64,000 nt of DNA from Anaeramoeba ignava. Its lineage: Eukaryota > Metamonada > Anaeramoebidae. Positions within the stretch are counted from its first letter, which is position 1. Each line of letters begins with the position of its first letter. A program made the translations under genes and the position numbers. Below the pieces are notes generated by a model, which was not told the DNA's origin, made no database searches, and was given only the letters and a program-made list of their open reading frames with translations. The stretch spans positions 992,001 to 1,056,000 of the forward strand of contig JAPDFW010000063.1 of the NCBI GenBank assembly GCA_028826165.1, in the 5' to 3' direction. Shown in pieces: positions 1 to 10,843 of this stretch.

Positions 1-406
1 ACTAAAGAACTAAATCCACATTGCTGAAATGACAGAACAGGTTTAGGTACATCAAATGCTGAAACCCGAATCTGCTTTTCATTTCTAATTTTTTTAACTT
101 CTTGATCTGAAAGTGTTGCAATTTGAGGATTTTCTTGATAAAAATTTTTGTTGAACTCAAAATATTCAATTTCTGAATGGTTAACTTCATCAAGCGGAAC
201 AACCGCTTTTTTACGTGATTTTAGATCAACAATGGGGTTGTCATCTGAGTCGAATTCAATTTCAAATTCGGATTTTTGCTGAAGAAGAAAATTTTCATTT
301 TTTAAATGAGGTTCTAAATTAGAAATGCCAATGTCATGACCAGTAAGATGAAGATAGCTATCAATTTCATCAATTTCATCAATATCGTTTCTAATTTGCT
401 GATAAA

Positions 407-439
<33 letters not shown>

Positions 440-686
440 GTTTTGTTTGAATCAATTTTTTGTTTACTCAAAATTCTCTTGATTAATTTTATCAAGAAAT
501 AATTTTTACTTTCTCTTTGTTATTTTTTTTATTTGGATCATCCTTCTCTAAGTCGTTCATAAATTTATCAAGTGCATCTTCACTTTCACTTGAGCTTTCA
601 TTATCATTTTGATTAAAATTAGTTATTGAAGTTTGATCTTTTTCATCTTCATCAGCAAAATATTTATCTTCAAAAGAATCACTCAT
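1..686 (-). CDS. DDX42: DDX42/SF3b125-like DEAD-box RNA helicase, N-terminal part (cut by window start)
   Basis: Two exons are visible on the minus strand, 510..686 and 1..398, joined in phase 0 across a 111-nt GT-AG intron (399..509) rich in TTTTG repeats. The N-terminus is acidic with an ALDKFMNDLEKDD segment resembling the 'PLDAFM' region of DDX42. Exon 2 carries the DDX42 hallmarks 'DSDDNPIVD', 'HSEIEYFEFNKNFYQE' and 'VPKPVLSFQQCGF' just before the Q motif. The catalytic helicase core lies beyond position 1. DDX42 is a U2 snRNP-associated ATPase acting in early spliceosome assembly, which fits an intron-rich genome. The related Prp5/DDX46 is the main alternative, but the 'DSDDNPI' and 'HSEIEY' segments favour DDX42. 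Confidence 0.85.
399..509 (-). other. Intron of the DDX42-like gene
   Basis: It begins GTAAAAATT and ends TTTATCAG on the minus strand. The middle is a run of TTTTG pentamers (plus-strand reading, about 410-445). Removing it joins two in-frame segments of recognisable DDX42 sequence. Confidence 0.8.
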
Positions 687-847
687 AAAAAATGAAAAGA
701 AAAAAATGAAAAGAAAAAAAATGAAAAAAAAAAAAAAATCAAAAAGTGGATTGTTAAGTCATATTTTATTCTCCTTTAGTTTATTAATAAACTTAAGTAA
801 ATAAAATTGAATCTAGACAATTTTTTGAACTTTTTTCATAAATTTTT

Positions 848-2795
848 CTATTGATTTTGTCTTCTAAATTCTAAAGGAGTATTTGCCCGTTCAAGAAAAA
901 TTCTTGTCATAGGATCAACAGGACCAGGAGGAGTAGAAAAGATAGTCTCGCGCAAAAAAATGGACTCTCTATTTCGGATGGGAGACATTTCATAGCGAAT
1001 AAAGAGATAAAACATAAGGGAAATCTGAAAAAAAAAGCAGAGAAAACCGAATAAATAAGAAAAACCAAAAGGGAAAAGATGAACATAGAAATGCAATAAG
1101 AATTGAGAAGCGAGATGCGTTATTGAATATATCCGCATTGCGGGTTTTGTGCGAGCAAATAAAACAAGAAAAATCTCTGAGCTCCATGAGCACAAAACGA
1201 TGACCAAAGTCAAGAAAAAATCATTAACAAGCTCAGAAACAAGGAAAAGTGCACCTCCAAAGATCACGCTAAAAAGAAGACTTCTTAAGGAAAGAACAGG
1301 TGCAGGAAAGGAACTTTGTCCGTGATTGAAAAAATGGTTGAGTATCACGCCGAGAACAAGGAATAGAAGCATTTCCTGAAGAAATATCCCCATGATTTGG
1401 CTGATCACAAGGGAAATGAATAGTGATTTTGGCAAAAGCCTGAATAATAACAACGGTGTTTGAAAACCAAGCAGAATCGTGAGCAGAGTTTATCATCCTG
1501 CGAAAGGTTTGTGTGCCAGACATTCTTTTGATGATGGATAAATGATGAGGATTTTGATCCTCGCTCGAGTATTCTTGTTGTAATTCTTTTTCATTGAAAT
1601 GCCTGTCAATCTCGACTATACTTTTGAGCTCTTCTCTCATTGGCTGTCTGTAAGGTGACGAGAGGTCTTTTACAAAGGAATCATCGCCAATAACAAGATA
1701 TCCTTTTGCATCAAAATATGATTTGAAACTATTTATCACAATTGGTGGATTCAAGAATATTTTGGTGAAGATTGTGTGAATTTTTTTGCCAACAAAACAT
1801 TGCTCAGTTAACGGCACCTGGATTGTTAGCAAAGATATGTTATAGCGCTGATATTCTTCCTCTGGTATCAATAAGAACCCGGGTATTTTTGAGTAAAGAT
1901 AGGTTGTTCGCGATCCTAATAATGACATCGAATATAATTCCCCAATCAAAGGCAACAGAATTTCTTCAATTTTATTGAAGAAGTGTTGTGTCTTTGTTGC
2001 CGTCTTTTTTTTCTCCATATTCTCCTGAATCTTGCTTTGTTTTTGCCGCATTTTTTGGTACGCATCAAGAAATATAGCAATTTTCGAATCCGGATTTTGA
2101 TTCTTGAGGATTCTCTTTTGGATTGATTCAAATAAAGTAGTAGGACGTGGTTTTTGGCTTATATTTTCATTTCTAGTAAAATTGGAATAAATACTATTTG
2201 GGGAATGGTCAACTATCTCCGAATAAAACATGTCATTGTAATTATTGCGCTTTTTAGGATCGTTATTTTGGGAATTATACATATTGATATTTATATTTTC
2301 TATTTGATCCAAATCGGAGTTAAATGGACCTATGTTTTCTGGGAAAGAGTAGATAAAATGTTCAAATCTTGAAAGAAAAGGGGTTGTCCGTTTTGATAAT
2401 TTTTCTTTTTCCCTGTTATTTTGTGGGATCCAAAATTGAGATTTATAAAACACAGTATGGATATCATCAACAATTTCAAATCTAATTACATCTGCTTTTT
2501 CAATTAATCCTTCAATCCAATTATCTTTTTGAATAATTGAATTAAAGCATCCTTCCTTTTTTTGTGGATTTGCAACATATTTCTGATGCAAACTTATAAA
2601 TTGGTAAAAGCCAGCACTAAGAATGACAAATAAAAAAAGAATAACAAGTGGTCCAAAAGATAAACATCGCGACGATTGAAGTCTTCCTCTTAAATAATAA
2701 TGATATAATCCTGTCACATGATCTGGATGAATAAGAACTCCATTTAATTGATTATTTTCATTTTGATTTTCGTTTTGGTGATTATTTCTTCTCAT
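848..2795 (-). CDS. TMEM259: Membralin (TMEM259-like) ER membrane protein, with a frame change at 1440-1467
   Basis: The frame from ATG 2795 encodes a short Asn-rich N-terminus, a membrane helix near residues 47-67, and a luminal domain with membralin-like segments ('KKEGCFNSIIQKDNWIEG', 'PGFLLIPEEEYQRYNISLL', 'LTEQCFVG'). The C-terminal half, with several hydrophobic helices and the membralin-like end 'FYLFIRYEMSPI', is in another frame ending at TAG 848. Excising 1440..1467 (GT...AG, 28 nt) joins 1468..2795 to 848..1439 in phase and gives 639 aa, close to the human protein (about 620 aa). Membralin is an ER-associated degradation factor. The 28-nt length is far below the other introns here (68 nt and up), so a one-base indel, programmed +1 shift or assembly error is equally possible. 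The family assignment is firmer than the join. Confidence 0.8.
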
Positions 2796-2974
2796 AATTT
2801 ACTTTTTAAAAACAAAAGAAGGAAAAAAATGAAAAATTATGAAATGAAAAAAAAATTTTTTTTGTTATTATTTTTGGAGAGGAAAACAAAGAAAAAAAAG
2901 AAAAAAAAATAAAACGGAAAAAGTGGAAAAAGTGAAAAAAAAAAGTGATTGATTTCTTTCCTTTTCTTTTCTTT

Positions 2975-5900
2975 TTAATTGATATCTCCAATTCTTGTCC
3001 AATCACTCGAGTTATATGATGGAATATTTGGATTCATAATATCATCTCTCAATTTTCTTTTAGATCTGCGTTTTTGATAGATCACGAGGAAAATAATAAT
3101 AGCAGAAACAACAACAACAGGAACAACAACGGAAGCAACAATAACACCTGTTTTAGATTCTGATTTAGATGTTTGACAAGTTGAACCATCTATAAAAAAT
3201 CACAAAAAAGGAAATTTTTGATTATTAATAATAGATTGATTGTTAAATTGATTTTACCTCCACCACAAACTCCACAAGGATCAACTTCGCATTGACAAAG
3301 AACTTCACTTTTCTCAATCGTTAAAGTTCTGCTTGTTGGATCTAATGATATTGTAGCTGGATTAAGTCTACCAAATGAAACAGGTCCATTCCAACCTATT
3401 TTATTCAAAAAGAATAAAAAATGATTATTTTCAACAAAAAGCAACGAGAGAAATCAAAAGCAAACCATTTGGGAAAGATGTAATTGGAATTACATCAACT
3501 TCTCCAGTAAGTGACGATAGTTGTAAATTTGTTTTCAAATATTTCACAGTGAAAACAGTATCTCCTTTTATAAAGCATTTTGTCCATGAATTCATATCTA
3601 GTTCTGTGCTTCCAATCCAAAAATTACCGGAATATTCATAAGCATAATAAGTAGAGTCGGTAAGAATTTGTGAAATGGTAGCATTTACAGCCCAAAGAAA
3701 TTGAGAAGAATTTAAATAGTTTCCAAAAGAATCTATCAAAGAATAAGAATAAGAATAATAATAATAATAAGAATAAGAATAAGAATAAGAATAAGAATAA
3801 GAATAAGAATAAGAATAAGAATAAGAATAAGAATAAGAATAAGAATAATAATAAGAATAATAAGAATAATAAGAATAATAAGAATAATAAGAATAATAAG
3901 AATAATAAGAATAATAATAAGAATAATAATAATAATAAGAATAATAAGAATAATAAGAATAAGAATAATAAGAATAAGAATAATAAGAATAATAAGAATA
4001 ATAAGAATAATAAGAATAATAAGAATAATAAGAATAAGAATAAGAATAATAATAAGAATAAGAATAATAAGAATAATAATAAGAATAATAATAAGAATAA
4101 TAATAAGAATAATAATAATAATAAGAATAATAAGAATAATAAGAATAATAAGAATAATAAGAATAAGAATAATTTACTATCAGGACTTGAACTCATAGTT
4201 AAGAAAGAAATATTATTCCAAGAACCCCAAAAACCTAAACTACCAATCTAAAAAAAATAATCAAAACAATTTAAATTAAATTAAATTAAATCAAATCAAA
4301 TCAAATCAAATCAATTTAAATCAAATCAAATTAAAATTAATATTAAATTAAATCAAATTAAATTAAATCAAATCAATTTAAAATCAAATCAAATCAAATC
4401 AAATCAAATCAAATCAAATCAAATCAAATCAAATCAAATCAAATCAAATCAAATCAAATCAAATCAAATCAAATCAAATCAAATCAAATCAAATCAAATC
4501 AAATCAAATCAAATCAAATCAAATTAAATTAAATTAAATTAAATCAAATTAAATTAAATCAAATCAAATTAAATTAAATTAAAATTAAATTAAAATCAAA
4601 TTAAATCAAATCAAATCAAATCAAAATTAATATTAAATCAAATTAAATCAAATAAATTAATATTAAATTAAATTAAATTAAATTAAATTAAATTAAATCA
4701 AATCAAATCAAATTAATTTAAAATCAAATCAAATTAAAATTAAATTAAATTAAATCAAATTAAATTAAATCAAATTAATTTAAATCAAATCAAATCAAAT
4801 CAAATCAAATCAAATCAAATCAAATTAAATCAAATCAAATCAAATCAAATCAAATTAAATCAAATTAAATCAAATTAAATCAAATTAAATCAAATTAAAT
4901 CAAATTAAAATCAAATCAAATCAAATCAAATCAAATCAAATTAAATTAAATCAATATTAAATTAAATTAAATTAAATCAAATCAAATCAAATTAAATTAA
5001 ATTAAATTAAATTAAATCAAATTAAATTAAATCAAATCAAATCAAATCAAATCAAATTAAATCAAATTAAATTAAAATTAATTAAATTAATATTAAAATC
5101 AAATTAAATCAATTTAAAATCAAATTAAAATTAAATTAAATCGAATCAAATTAAATTAAATCAAATCAAATCAAATTAAATTAAATCAATTTAAAATCAA
5201 TTTAAAATCAATTTAAAAAAATGAATATGATAGTAAAAATAAGAAATCTCACTTGTAACCAATCATCTTTATGACGACTAGAAACATCAGGAATTTGGAA
5301 ATGAACATCTGATTGTTGGATTGTTGCTGTAAATTTATAAGAAGAAGTATATTCGCAATTTGATGGATATGGTGATGTTCCATTATTGGTAGTAAAATAA
5401 ATTTCATTGCAAGCAAGACGGTTTGTGGAATTAGAAAGAAGAATTTGAACCTTCCATTGTCCTAAAGGAAGTTCTGGAACACTAAATTAGAATGAATTAA
5501 GAATTATTTCAAAAAAGAAAAGAATTTAATATAATATTAATTGAAAAGATCTCTTTTAATTTTTAATTTAATTTTCATTTGATGAAGAAATAAATAATTT
5601 AAAATTGAAAAATTCTTTTTTATATTTGTGTTTTCAAAAAAAAAAGGGTTACTCTAAATTAATTTCTTGGAAAATATATTCGCCAGGAGAAACTGGGCAG
5701 TTAATTTGATTAGAAACTGAACAAATATCAACGGGAACTTTCATCCAAGGTTCTCCAGCAAAGTCTTGATACCAAATCTGTTAATTTCCAAAAAAAAATA
5801 ATAAAAAAAAAGCAAAAAAATAATAAATAAATAAAAGAATAAAAGTAAAACAATTAATTTAGTTTTAATTTGTTTACAGTGACTGTTGCAGATGAACCTT

Positions 5901-6099
5901 CAGGGATAGATGCACCAGGAATAACAGAATAATTAAACGAAAAAGTAATTGGTTGGTTAATTTGAAGGAAATTATCTGGAAAATCGTATGATTCAAAAAC
6001 AACTGGGTCTGTATCTGCACCACAATTATTGAAAGAAAAAGATGCAAATGAATAGTTCAAAAAAATTAAGAAAAAAACAAAAAAAGTAATGATCTTCAT
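2975..6099 (-). CDS. Secreted-type ML-domain (NPC2/MD-2-related) protein with a C-terminal membrane anchor, seven exons
   Basis: Exons: 5878..6099, 5653..5777, 5481..5253, 4247..4178, 3732..3466, 3395..3258, 3189..2975. All junctions are GT-AG and phase-consistent, giving 421 aa. Residues 1-20 are a signal peptide. The next 140 or so residues look like an ML lipid-binding domain: 'NCGADTD', 'VPVDICSVSNQINCPVSPG', then 'LPLGQWKVQILLSN...LAC', the family's disulphide pattern. An unrecognised ectodomain follows, then a Cys-rich 'CGVCGGDGSTC' segment, a Val/Ile-rich membrane helix, a basic stop-transfer 'KRRSKRK', and a tail ending 'WTRIGDIN'. ML proteins usually are small and soluble, so a type I membrane ML protein is unusual. 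I infer lipid sensing or capture at the surface or in endolysosomes. Introns 3 and 4 are repeat-filled. Confidence 0.75.
3733..4177 (-). repeat. Intron made of an AAGAAT/AAT repeat
   Basis: Intron 4 of the ML-domain gene. Almost all 445 nt are runs of AAGAAT and AAT (plus-strand reading), with only the donor GTAAATT and acceptor TTTGATAG as unique sequence. Open frames rich in Leu/Phe across it are artefacts of the repeat. Confidence 0.85.
4248..5252 (-). repeat. 1-kb intron made of an AAATC/AAATT pentamer repeat
   Basis: Intron 3 of the ML-domain gene, donor GTGAGA and acceptor TTTTTTTAG. The interior is a long pentamer array, AAATC and AAATT units in alternating blocks. Exons on both sides read continuously in frame. 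Confidence 0.85.
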
Positions 6100-6340
6100 T
6101 TTAAAAGAATTTGGGAAAGAATAAAAAGGTGAAGTAAAATGAAAATGAAAAAAACAAAATAAACAAAAACAAAATAAACAAAAAAAACAAAATAAAAATA
6201 AAAATAAAAAGTTGGTTTGTTCAATTAAAAAAAAAAAGAAAGGAGAAAAAAAAATTAAAAAAAAAGAAAGGAGAAAAAATTATTTTTTTATTTTTCATTT
6301 TTTATTTTTTATTTTTCATTTTTCATTTTCCTCTTTTTAA
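6100..6340. promoter_or_regulatory. Shared upstream region between divergent ML-domain and SmD3 genes
   Basis: These 241 nt separate two divergent start codons. They hold A-rich runs (AAACAAAAT type) on the ML side and T-rich TTTTTCATT runs just before the SmD3 ATG. No TATA-like or other unique motif stands out in such AT-rich DNA. Confidence 0.4.
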
Positions 6341-7907
6341 ATGGCTCTTGGAATTCCATTAAAACTTTTACATGAATCAGAAGGATTTATAATAACGGTT
6401 GAATTAAAAATAGGAGATATTTATCGAGGATATTTAACAGAAGCAGAAGACAACATGAATTTACAATTACAAAATGTGACTATGACAGCTAAAAACGGAC
6501 AAATATCAACATTAGAAGAAGTTTATATAAGAGGTTCTCTTGTAAAATTTATAATTGTTCCAGATATGCTTAAAAATGCTCCTATGTTTCGTGTTCCTAC
6601 AGAGGGAAGAGGAAAAGGTTTGGGCCCAATTCGTGGTCGTGGAAGAGGTGGCGGAAGAGGTAGAGGTTCAGTTGGTCGTGGTTCGGTTTTTAATCAAAAA
6701 ACTCAAAGAGGTAATTCTTATTTTTTGTTAATAAATATTTCCATTTAAAAAATTAAAATTATATTTAAAATCAAAATTAAAATTATATTTAAAATTAAAA
6801 TAAAAATTCATTTATAAAATTAAAATTAAAATTCATTTATGAAATTAAAATTAAAATTAAAATTATAAAATTAAAATCAAAATTAAAATTAAAATTAAAA
6901 TTAAAATTAAAATTAAAATCAAAATTAAAATTAAAATTAAAATTATAATTAAAATTAAAATTAAAATTAAAATTAAAATTAAAATTAAAATTAAAATTAA
7001 AATTAAAATTAAAAATTAAAATTAAAATTAAAATTAAAATTATAATTAAAATTAAAATTAAAATTAAAATTAAAATTCATTTATAAAATTAAAATTATAT
7101 TTAAAATTAAAATTAAAATCAAAATTAAAATTAAAATCAAAAATAAAAATTAAAATCAAAATTATAATTAAAATTAAAATCAAAATCAAAATAAAAATTA
7201 AAATTAAAATTAAAATTAAAAATCAAAATTAAAATTAAAATTAAAATTAAAATTATATTTAAAATTATATTTAAAATTAAAATTAAAAATTATATTTAAA
7301 ATTATATTTAAAATTAAAATTAAAATTAAAATTAAAATTAAAATTAAAATTATATTTAAATTTAAAATTAAAATTAAAATTCATTTATAAAATTAAATTA
7401 AAATTAAAATTAAAATTAAAATTAAAAATAAAATTAAAATTAATATTAAAATTAAAATTAAAATTAAAATTAAAATTAAAATTAAAATTAAAAATTAAAA
7501 TTAAAATTAAAATTAAAATTAAAATTAAAATTAAAAATTAAAATTATATATTTAAAAATTATATTTAAAAATCAAAATTAAAATTAAAATTAAAATTAAA
7601 ATTAAAATTAAAATTAAAATTAAAATTAAAATTAAAATTAAAATTCATTTATAAAATTAAAATTAAAATTAAAATTAAAATTAAAATTAAAATTAAAATT
7701 AAAATTAAAATTAAAATTAAAATTAAAATTAAAATTAAAATTATATTTAAAATCAAAATTAAAATTAAAATTAAAATTAAAATTAAAATTAAAATTAAAA
7801 TTAAAATTAAAATTAAAATTATATTTAAAATTATATTTAAATTAAAATTAATATTAAAATTAATATTAAAATTAAAATTAAAATTATAAAAAATAGGAAG
7901 AAAATGA
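6341..7907 (+). CDS. SNRPD3: Small nuclear ribonucleoprotein SmD3
   Basis: Exon 1 is 6341..6710 and exon 2 is only 7897..7907. The splice phase makes the C-terminus ...TQRGRK followed by TGA, total 126 aa, the same length as human SmD3 as I recall it. Recognisable segments are 'GIPLKLLHESEGFIITVE' (Sm1), 'EAEDNMNLQLQNVTMT', 'EEVYIRGSLVKFIIVPDMLK' (Sm2) and an RG-rich tail (GRGRGGGRGRG), the usual target of arginine methylation. SmD3 is one of seven Sm core proteins of spliceosomal snRNPs. Without splicing the frame reads into the intron and stops at 6748. The intron (6711..7896) is a pure A/T repeat, so the final exon of 11 nt is easily missed. Confidence 0.93.
6711..7896 (+). repeat. 1.19-kb SmD3 intron made of an AAAATT repeat
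   Basis: Donor GTAATTC and acceptor AAAAATAG bracket a nearly unbroken array of AAAATT hexamers with occasional TCATTTATA and ATATTTA interruptions. It is about ten times the size of the simple introns in the window. Confidence 0.88.
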
Positions 7908-8077
7908 TTATAATGTTGACACTTTTAATCATAAACCATTTTTTTTCAAAAAGAATTTTCTTTAAAACTTAACAAAATAATAAAAATTATTTCAAATAAA
8001 AAAAATCTTTTTAAAATTTTTTCAGTTTTTCAAAAATCAAAATTCATTTTTTTCTTTTTCTTTTTCTTTTAATTTAA

Positions 8078-8768
8078 ATGGAAAAAACAATAATTTATGT
8101 TGGTAAATAAATAGATAAATAATAATTCATTCTTGAGTTAAAATTTGTTGAATTAAAAGGATTTAATTCTTATTTATTATTTAAAAAAAAATTAGGAGGA
8201 CTTGATTCTGTTGTAACAAAACAAACACTTATTGCAGCATTTTCTCCATTTGGAGAGATTTTGAAAGTCCGTTTAGACATAGATCCAGTTACAAGTATTA
8301 AAATTCCGATTTTGTTTAATTTTAATTTTTAATTTTTAATTTTTAATTTTTAAATTTTAATTTTGATTTTTAATTTTAGAAAAACATAAAGGATATGGAT
8401 TTGTACAATTTGAATTTTCTGAAGATGCAGATGCTGCTATAGATAATATGGATAAATCAGAAATATTTGGAAAGGTTATTTCTGTAAATTTAGCGAGAAA
8501 AGACACTTTAATTCATTATAGAAATCATAAAACTGCTCTTTGGAAATCTCGTGAATATTTTGATTTTGCTCAAAAAATTTCAACAAAAAAAGAAAATGAA
8601 GTCAATGATTCGAAAGAAACAAATGAAACAAATGAAACAAATGAAACAAATGAAACAAATGAAACAAATGAAACAAATAATCGAGAAAATTTGGATGAAA
8701 AAAAAAAGATGATTTTAGAAAAATTTCAATTAAAATATAAAATTCAAAATGAAAATGAAAATAATTAA
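8078..8768 (+). CDS. RRM protein related to the RNA-binding domain of cyclophilin E, without a cyclophilin domain
   Basis: Exons 8078..8102, 8196..8294 and 8380..8768 join in phase and encode 170 aa. RNP2 is 'IIYVGG' and RNP1 is '[11 protein letters not shown]'. '[28 protein letters not shown]' follows the PPIE (Cyp33) RRM closely. The C-terminal 70 residues hold a run of Asn-Glu-Thr triplets (ACAAATGAA repeats at 8620-8680) and charged sequence in place of the peptidyl-prolyl isomerase. It lies 170 nt after SmD3 on the same strand. I infer a splicing-related RNA-binding protein, or loss or fission of the isomerase. Introns are 93 and 85 nt, the second T-rich. Confidence 0.8.
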
Positions 8769-9110
8769 TAAAAATAAATAATCAATAAAAATAAATTTGA
8801 AAAATTTATTGATGTTTTCTTATTAAAATAAATTCTTCAATTTTCCAAATTAAAATTAAAATTAAAATCAAAATCAAAATCAAAATAAAAATTTTTGAAT
8901 GAGTTGAATTGGATTTATTCCTTAAAACTGAAATTGAAACTGAAATTAAAAGTGAAAATGAAAATGAAATTGAAAAAGAAATTGAAAAAAAGAAATTTGA
9001 TCTTTTTTTGTTTTCTTTGTTTTCTTTGTTGATAAATTGAGGTTTTTATCCGATCAAATTATCTTCTTTTTGAAAAATGGGAAAAAAGAAAATGAAAAAG
9101 AAAATGGAAT
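8769..9110. other. Intergenic end of cassette 1
   Basis: After the RRM gene come short A-rich runs. From about 8890 the sequence ('TTTTGAATGAGTTGAATTGG' onward) is repeated near 12650 and 16880, marking the left boundary of each CP/RCC1-BTB cassette. A short GAAATT/GAAAAT tract and a T-rich stretch precede the protease stop codon. I see no gene. Confidence 0.6.
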
Positions 9111-10058
9111 TTAAAGAGCTTTGCAACCAGTTCCATAATTAGCATAATTAGCAATACCACAAGTATTTGTATCATATTCCAATTTGATGTAACCACTTTC
9201 ACCCCAATCAGCACCCCATGAATTTTTGACGAGCCAATACTTAATGAGAGCATCAGTATCATAACCAACAAGTAAGACACCATGATCCATTGTCTTTCCA
9301 CATTCAATATCAAGAAAAACGCCACCGATATAGAGTTGCCATGTTGAAGCATCAACACCAACTGAAATTGGGCCATATTCAGCACATGCAGTAGCAAGAC
9401 CTTTCAAATCTCCTTCTGTAAGTGTTTGATAACCTGTAAGTGATGAAACTGATTCGCATTTATCTTTGGTGCAAGATTGATCAACACCAACATAAGGATA
9501 TCCTTTTTCTGAGCAAAGTCCTTTATTATCGATAACCCATTGAAGTGCATTTGCCATTAATCCTCCATCACATCCGTCATCTGTTTTATCACAATCAACA
9601 AGTTCTTGTTCGGATATTGAGTTCAATTTTCCTGATGCAATTTCAGCACATCCTTCAATTGCTCCTGTTGTTGAAAATGCCCAACATGATCCACAATCTC
9701 CTTGATCCTTAACTGGTGTAACTGCTCCTTTAGTGTTCCAATTAATAGATGTTTTCAAATTGTTTACTCTTGGTGATACTGTTTCTTTTTGATCTTCAAT
9801 TTTGATTGGTCTTAAATACTTGCTTTGGAATTCTGCATTTGTTAAATCTGCAAATTTGTTAACTCCAAATCTGGAACTGCTTCCTTTCTTGTTGTGTGCT
9901 TCAATTATCTTAACGTTATCTCGGAAAATCTTGTATCTCATTGCTTCTTCTTCTTCACTGTATTGTTTGTTGTATTTTGCTTTGAATTTTTCAAACATTT
10001 TTTGATATGGTGAGCATGTCACAAAAACAATAAGTAATACCAAAATAATTGCTTTCAT
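9111..10058 (-). CDS. Papain-family (cathepsin L-like) cysteine protease CP1
   Basis: A 315-aa preproenzyme without introns. A signal peptide covers residues 1-16. The I29-type propeptide shows the ERFNIN pattern around residues 39-56 ('[18 protein letters not shown]'). The mature enzyme has the oxyanion Gln119, catalytic Cys125 in 'CGSCWAFS', His259 in '[10 protein letters not shown]' and Asn279 in 'KNSWG'. It should be a secreted or lysosomal endopeptidase activated by propeptide removal, likely for digesting prey. It is the left-most of three tandem copies (family A, start MKAIILVLL) and differs from the other two by a one-residue deletion near residue 239 (DASTW). Confidence 0.93.
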   Translation of the reverse strand: MKAIILVLLIVFVTCSPYQKMFEKFKAKYNKQYSEEEEAMRYKIFRDNVKIIEAHNKKGSSSRFGVNKFADLTNAEFQSKYLRPIKIEDQKETVSPRVNNLKTSINWNTKGAVTPVKDQGDCGSCWAFSTTGAIEGCAEIASGKLNSISEQELVDCDKTDDGCDGGLMANALQWVIDNKGLCSEKGYPYVGVDQSCTKDKCESVSSLTGYQTLTEGDLKGLATACAEYGPISVGVDASTWQLYIGGVFLDIECGKTMDHGVLLVGYDTDALIKYWLVKNSWGADWGESGYIKLEYDTNTCGIANYANYGTGCKAL

Positions 10059-10843
10059 TCTTGTAAAACAAAAAAAATGAAAATGATTTAAAAAAATTTT
10101 TTTTTTTTTAAATAAAAAAATAAATAAGTTTTTAGTTTGAAGCTTTAGTTTTAAATAAAAAATTTTTAATTAAAAAAAACTTTCTTTTTCTTTCTTTTTC
10201 TCCTTTTTTCTTTTTCTTTTTCTTTTTCTTTTTCTTTTTCTTTTTCTTTTTCTTTTAAATTTTAATTTTAATTTTAATTTGATTTTGATATTGATTTTAA
10301 TTTAAAATAATCAATTCCACTTTTAATTTCATTAATAATTTCTTTTTTAATTTTAATTTTAATTTTAATTTTAATTTCATTAATAATTTTAATTTTAATT
10401 TTAATTTTAATTTTAATTTTAATTTTAATTTTAATTTTAATTTTAATTTTGATATTAATTTTAATTTAAAATAATCAATTCCACTTTTTAATTTCATTAA
10501 TAATTTCTTTTTAATTTTGATTTTAATTTTAATTTTGATTTTGATTTTGATTTTAATTTTAATTTTAATTTTAATTTTAATTTTAATTTTAATTTTAATT
10601 TTAATTTTAATTTTAATTTTAATTTTAATTTTAATTTTATAAATGAATTTTAATTTTAATTTTAATTTTAATTTTAATTTTAATTTTAATTTTAATTTTA
10701 ATTTTTATTTTAATTTTAATTTTAATTTTAATTTTAATTTAAAATAATCAATTCCAATTTTAATTGTGATTTTGATTTTAATTGCGATTTTGATTTTAAA
10801 TTTAATTTTGATTTTAATTTTGATTTTAATTTTAATTTTGATT
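10059..10843 (-). repeat. Minisatellite gap between CP1 and RCC1-BTB 1
   Basis: TTTTAA hexamer tracts are interrupted by a core of about 45 nt near 10305, 10470 and (shorter) 10742. Read on the minus strand, the core encodes a peptide like EIINEIKSGIDYF, the same as the C-terminal BTB helix of the adjoining RCC1-BTB gene. A TTTTTC pentanucleotide-type tract lies at 10180-10255. No intact gene. Confidence 0.7.

Noticed and set aside
3636-4196. Long Leu/Phe-rich open frame on the minus strand
   Set aside because: It is the repeat intron of the ML-domain gene read through; only 4178..4247 is an exon.
9059-9397. Hydrophobic open frames overlapping each protease gene on the same strand (also 12810, 17000, 55259 and others)
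   Set aside because: They are out-of-frame shadows of the protease coding sequences, recurring with every copy.
9802-10005. 67-codon plus-strand frame repeated at 13559 and 17749
   Set aside because: It is the antisense shadow of the conserved propeptide; it has no start context or independent conservation.
10297-10497. Lys/Leu-repeat open frame
   Set aside because: It is TTTTAA hexamers plus BTB-derived cores.
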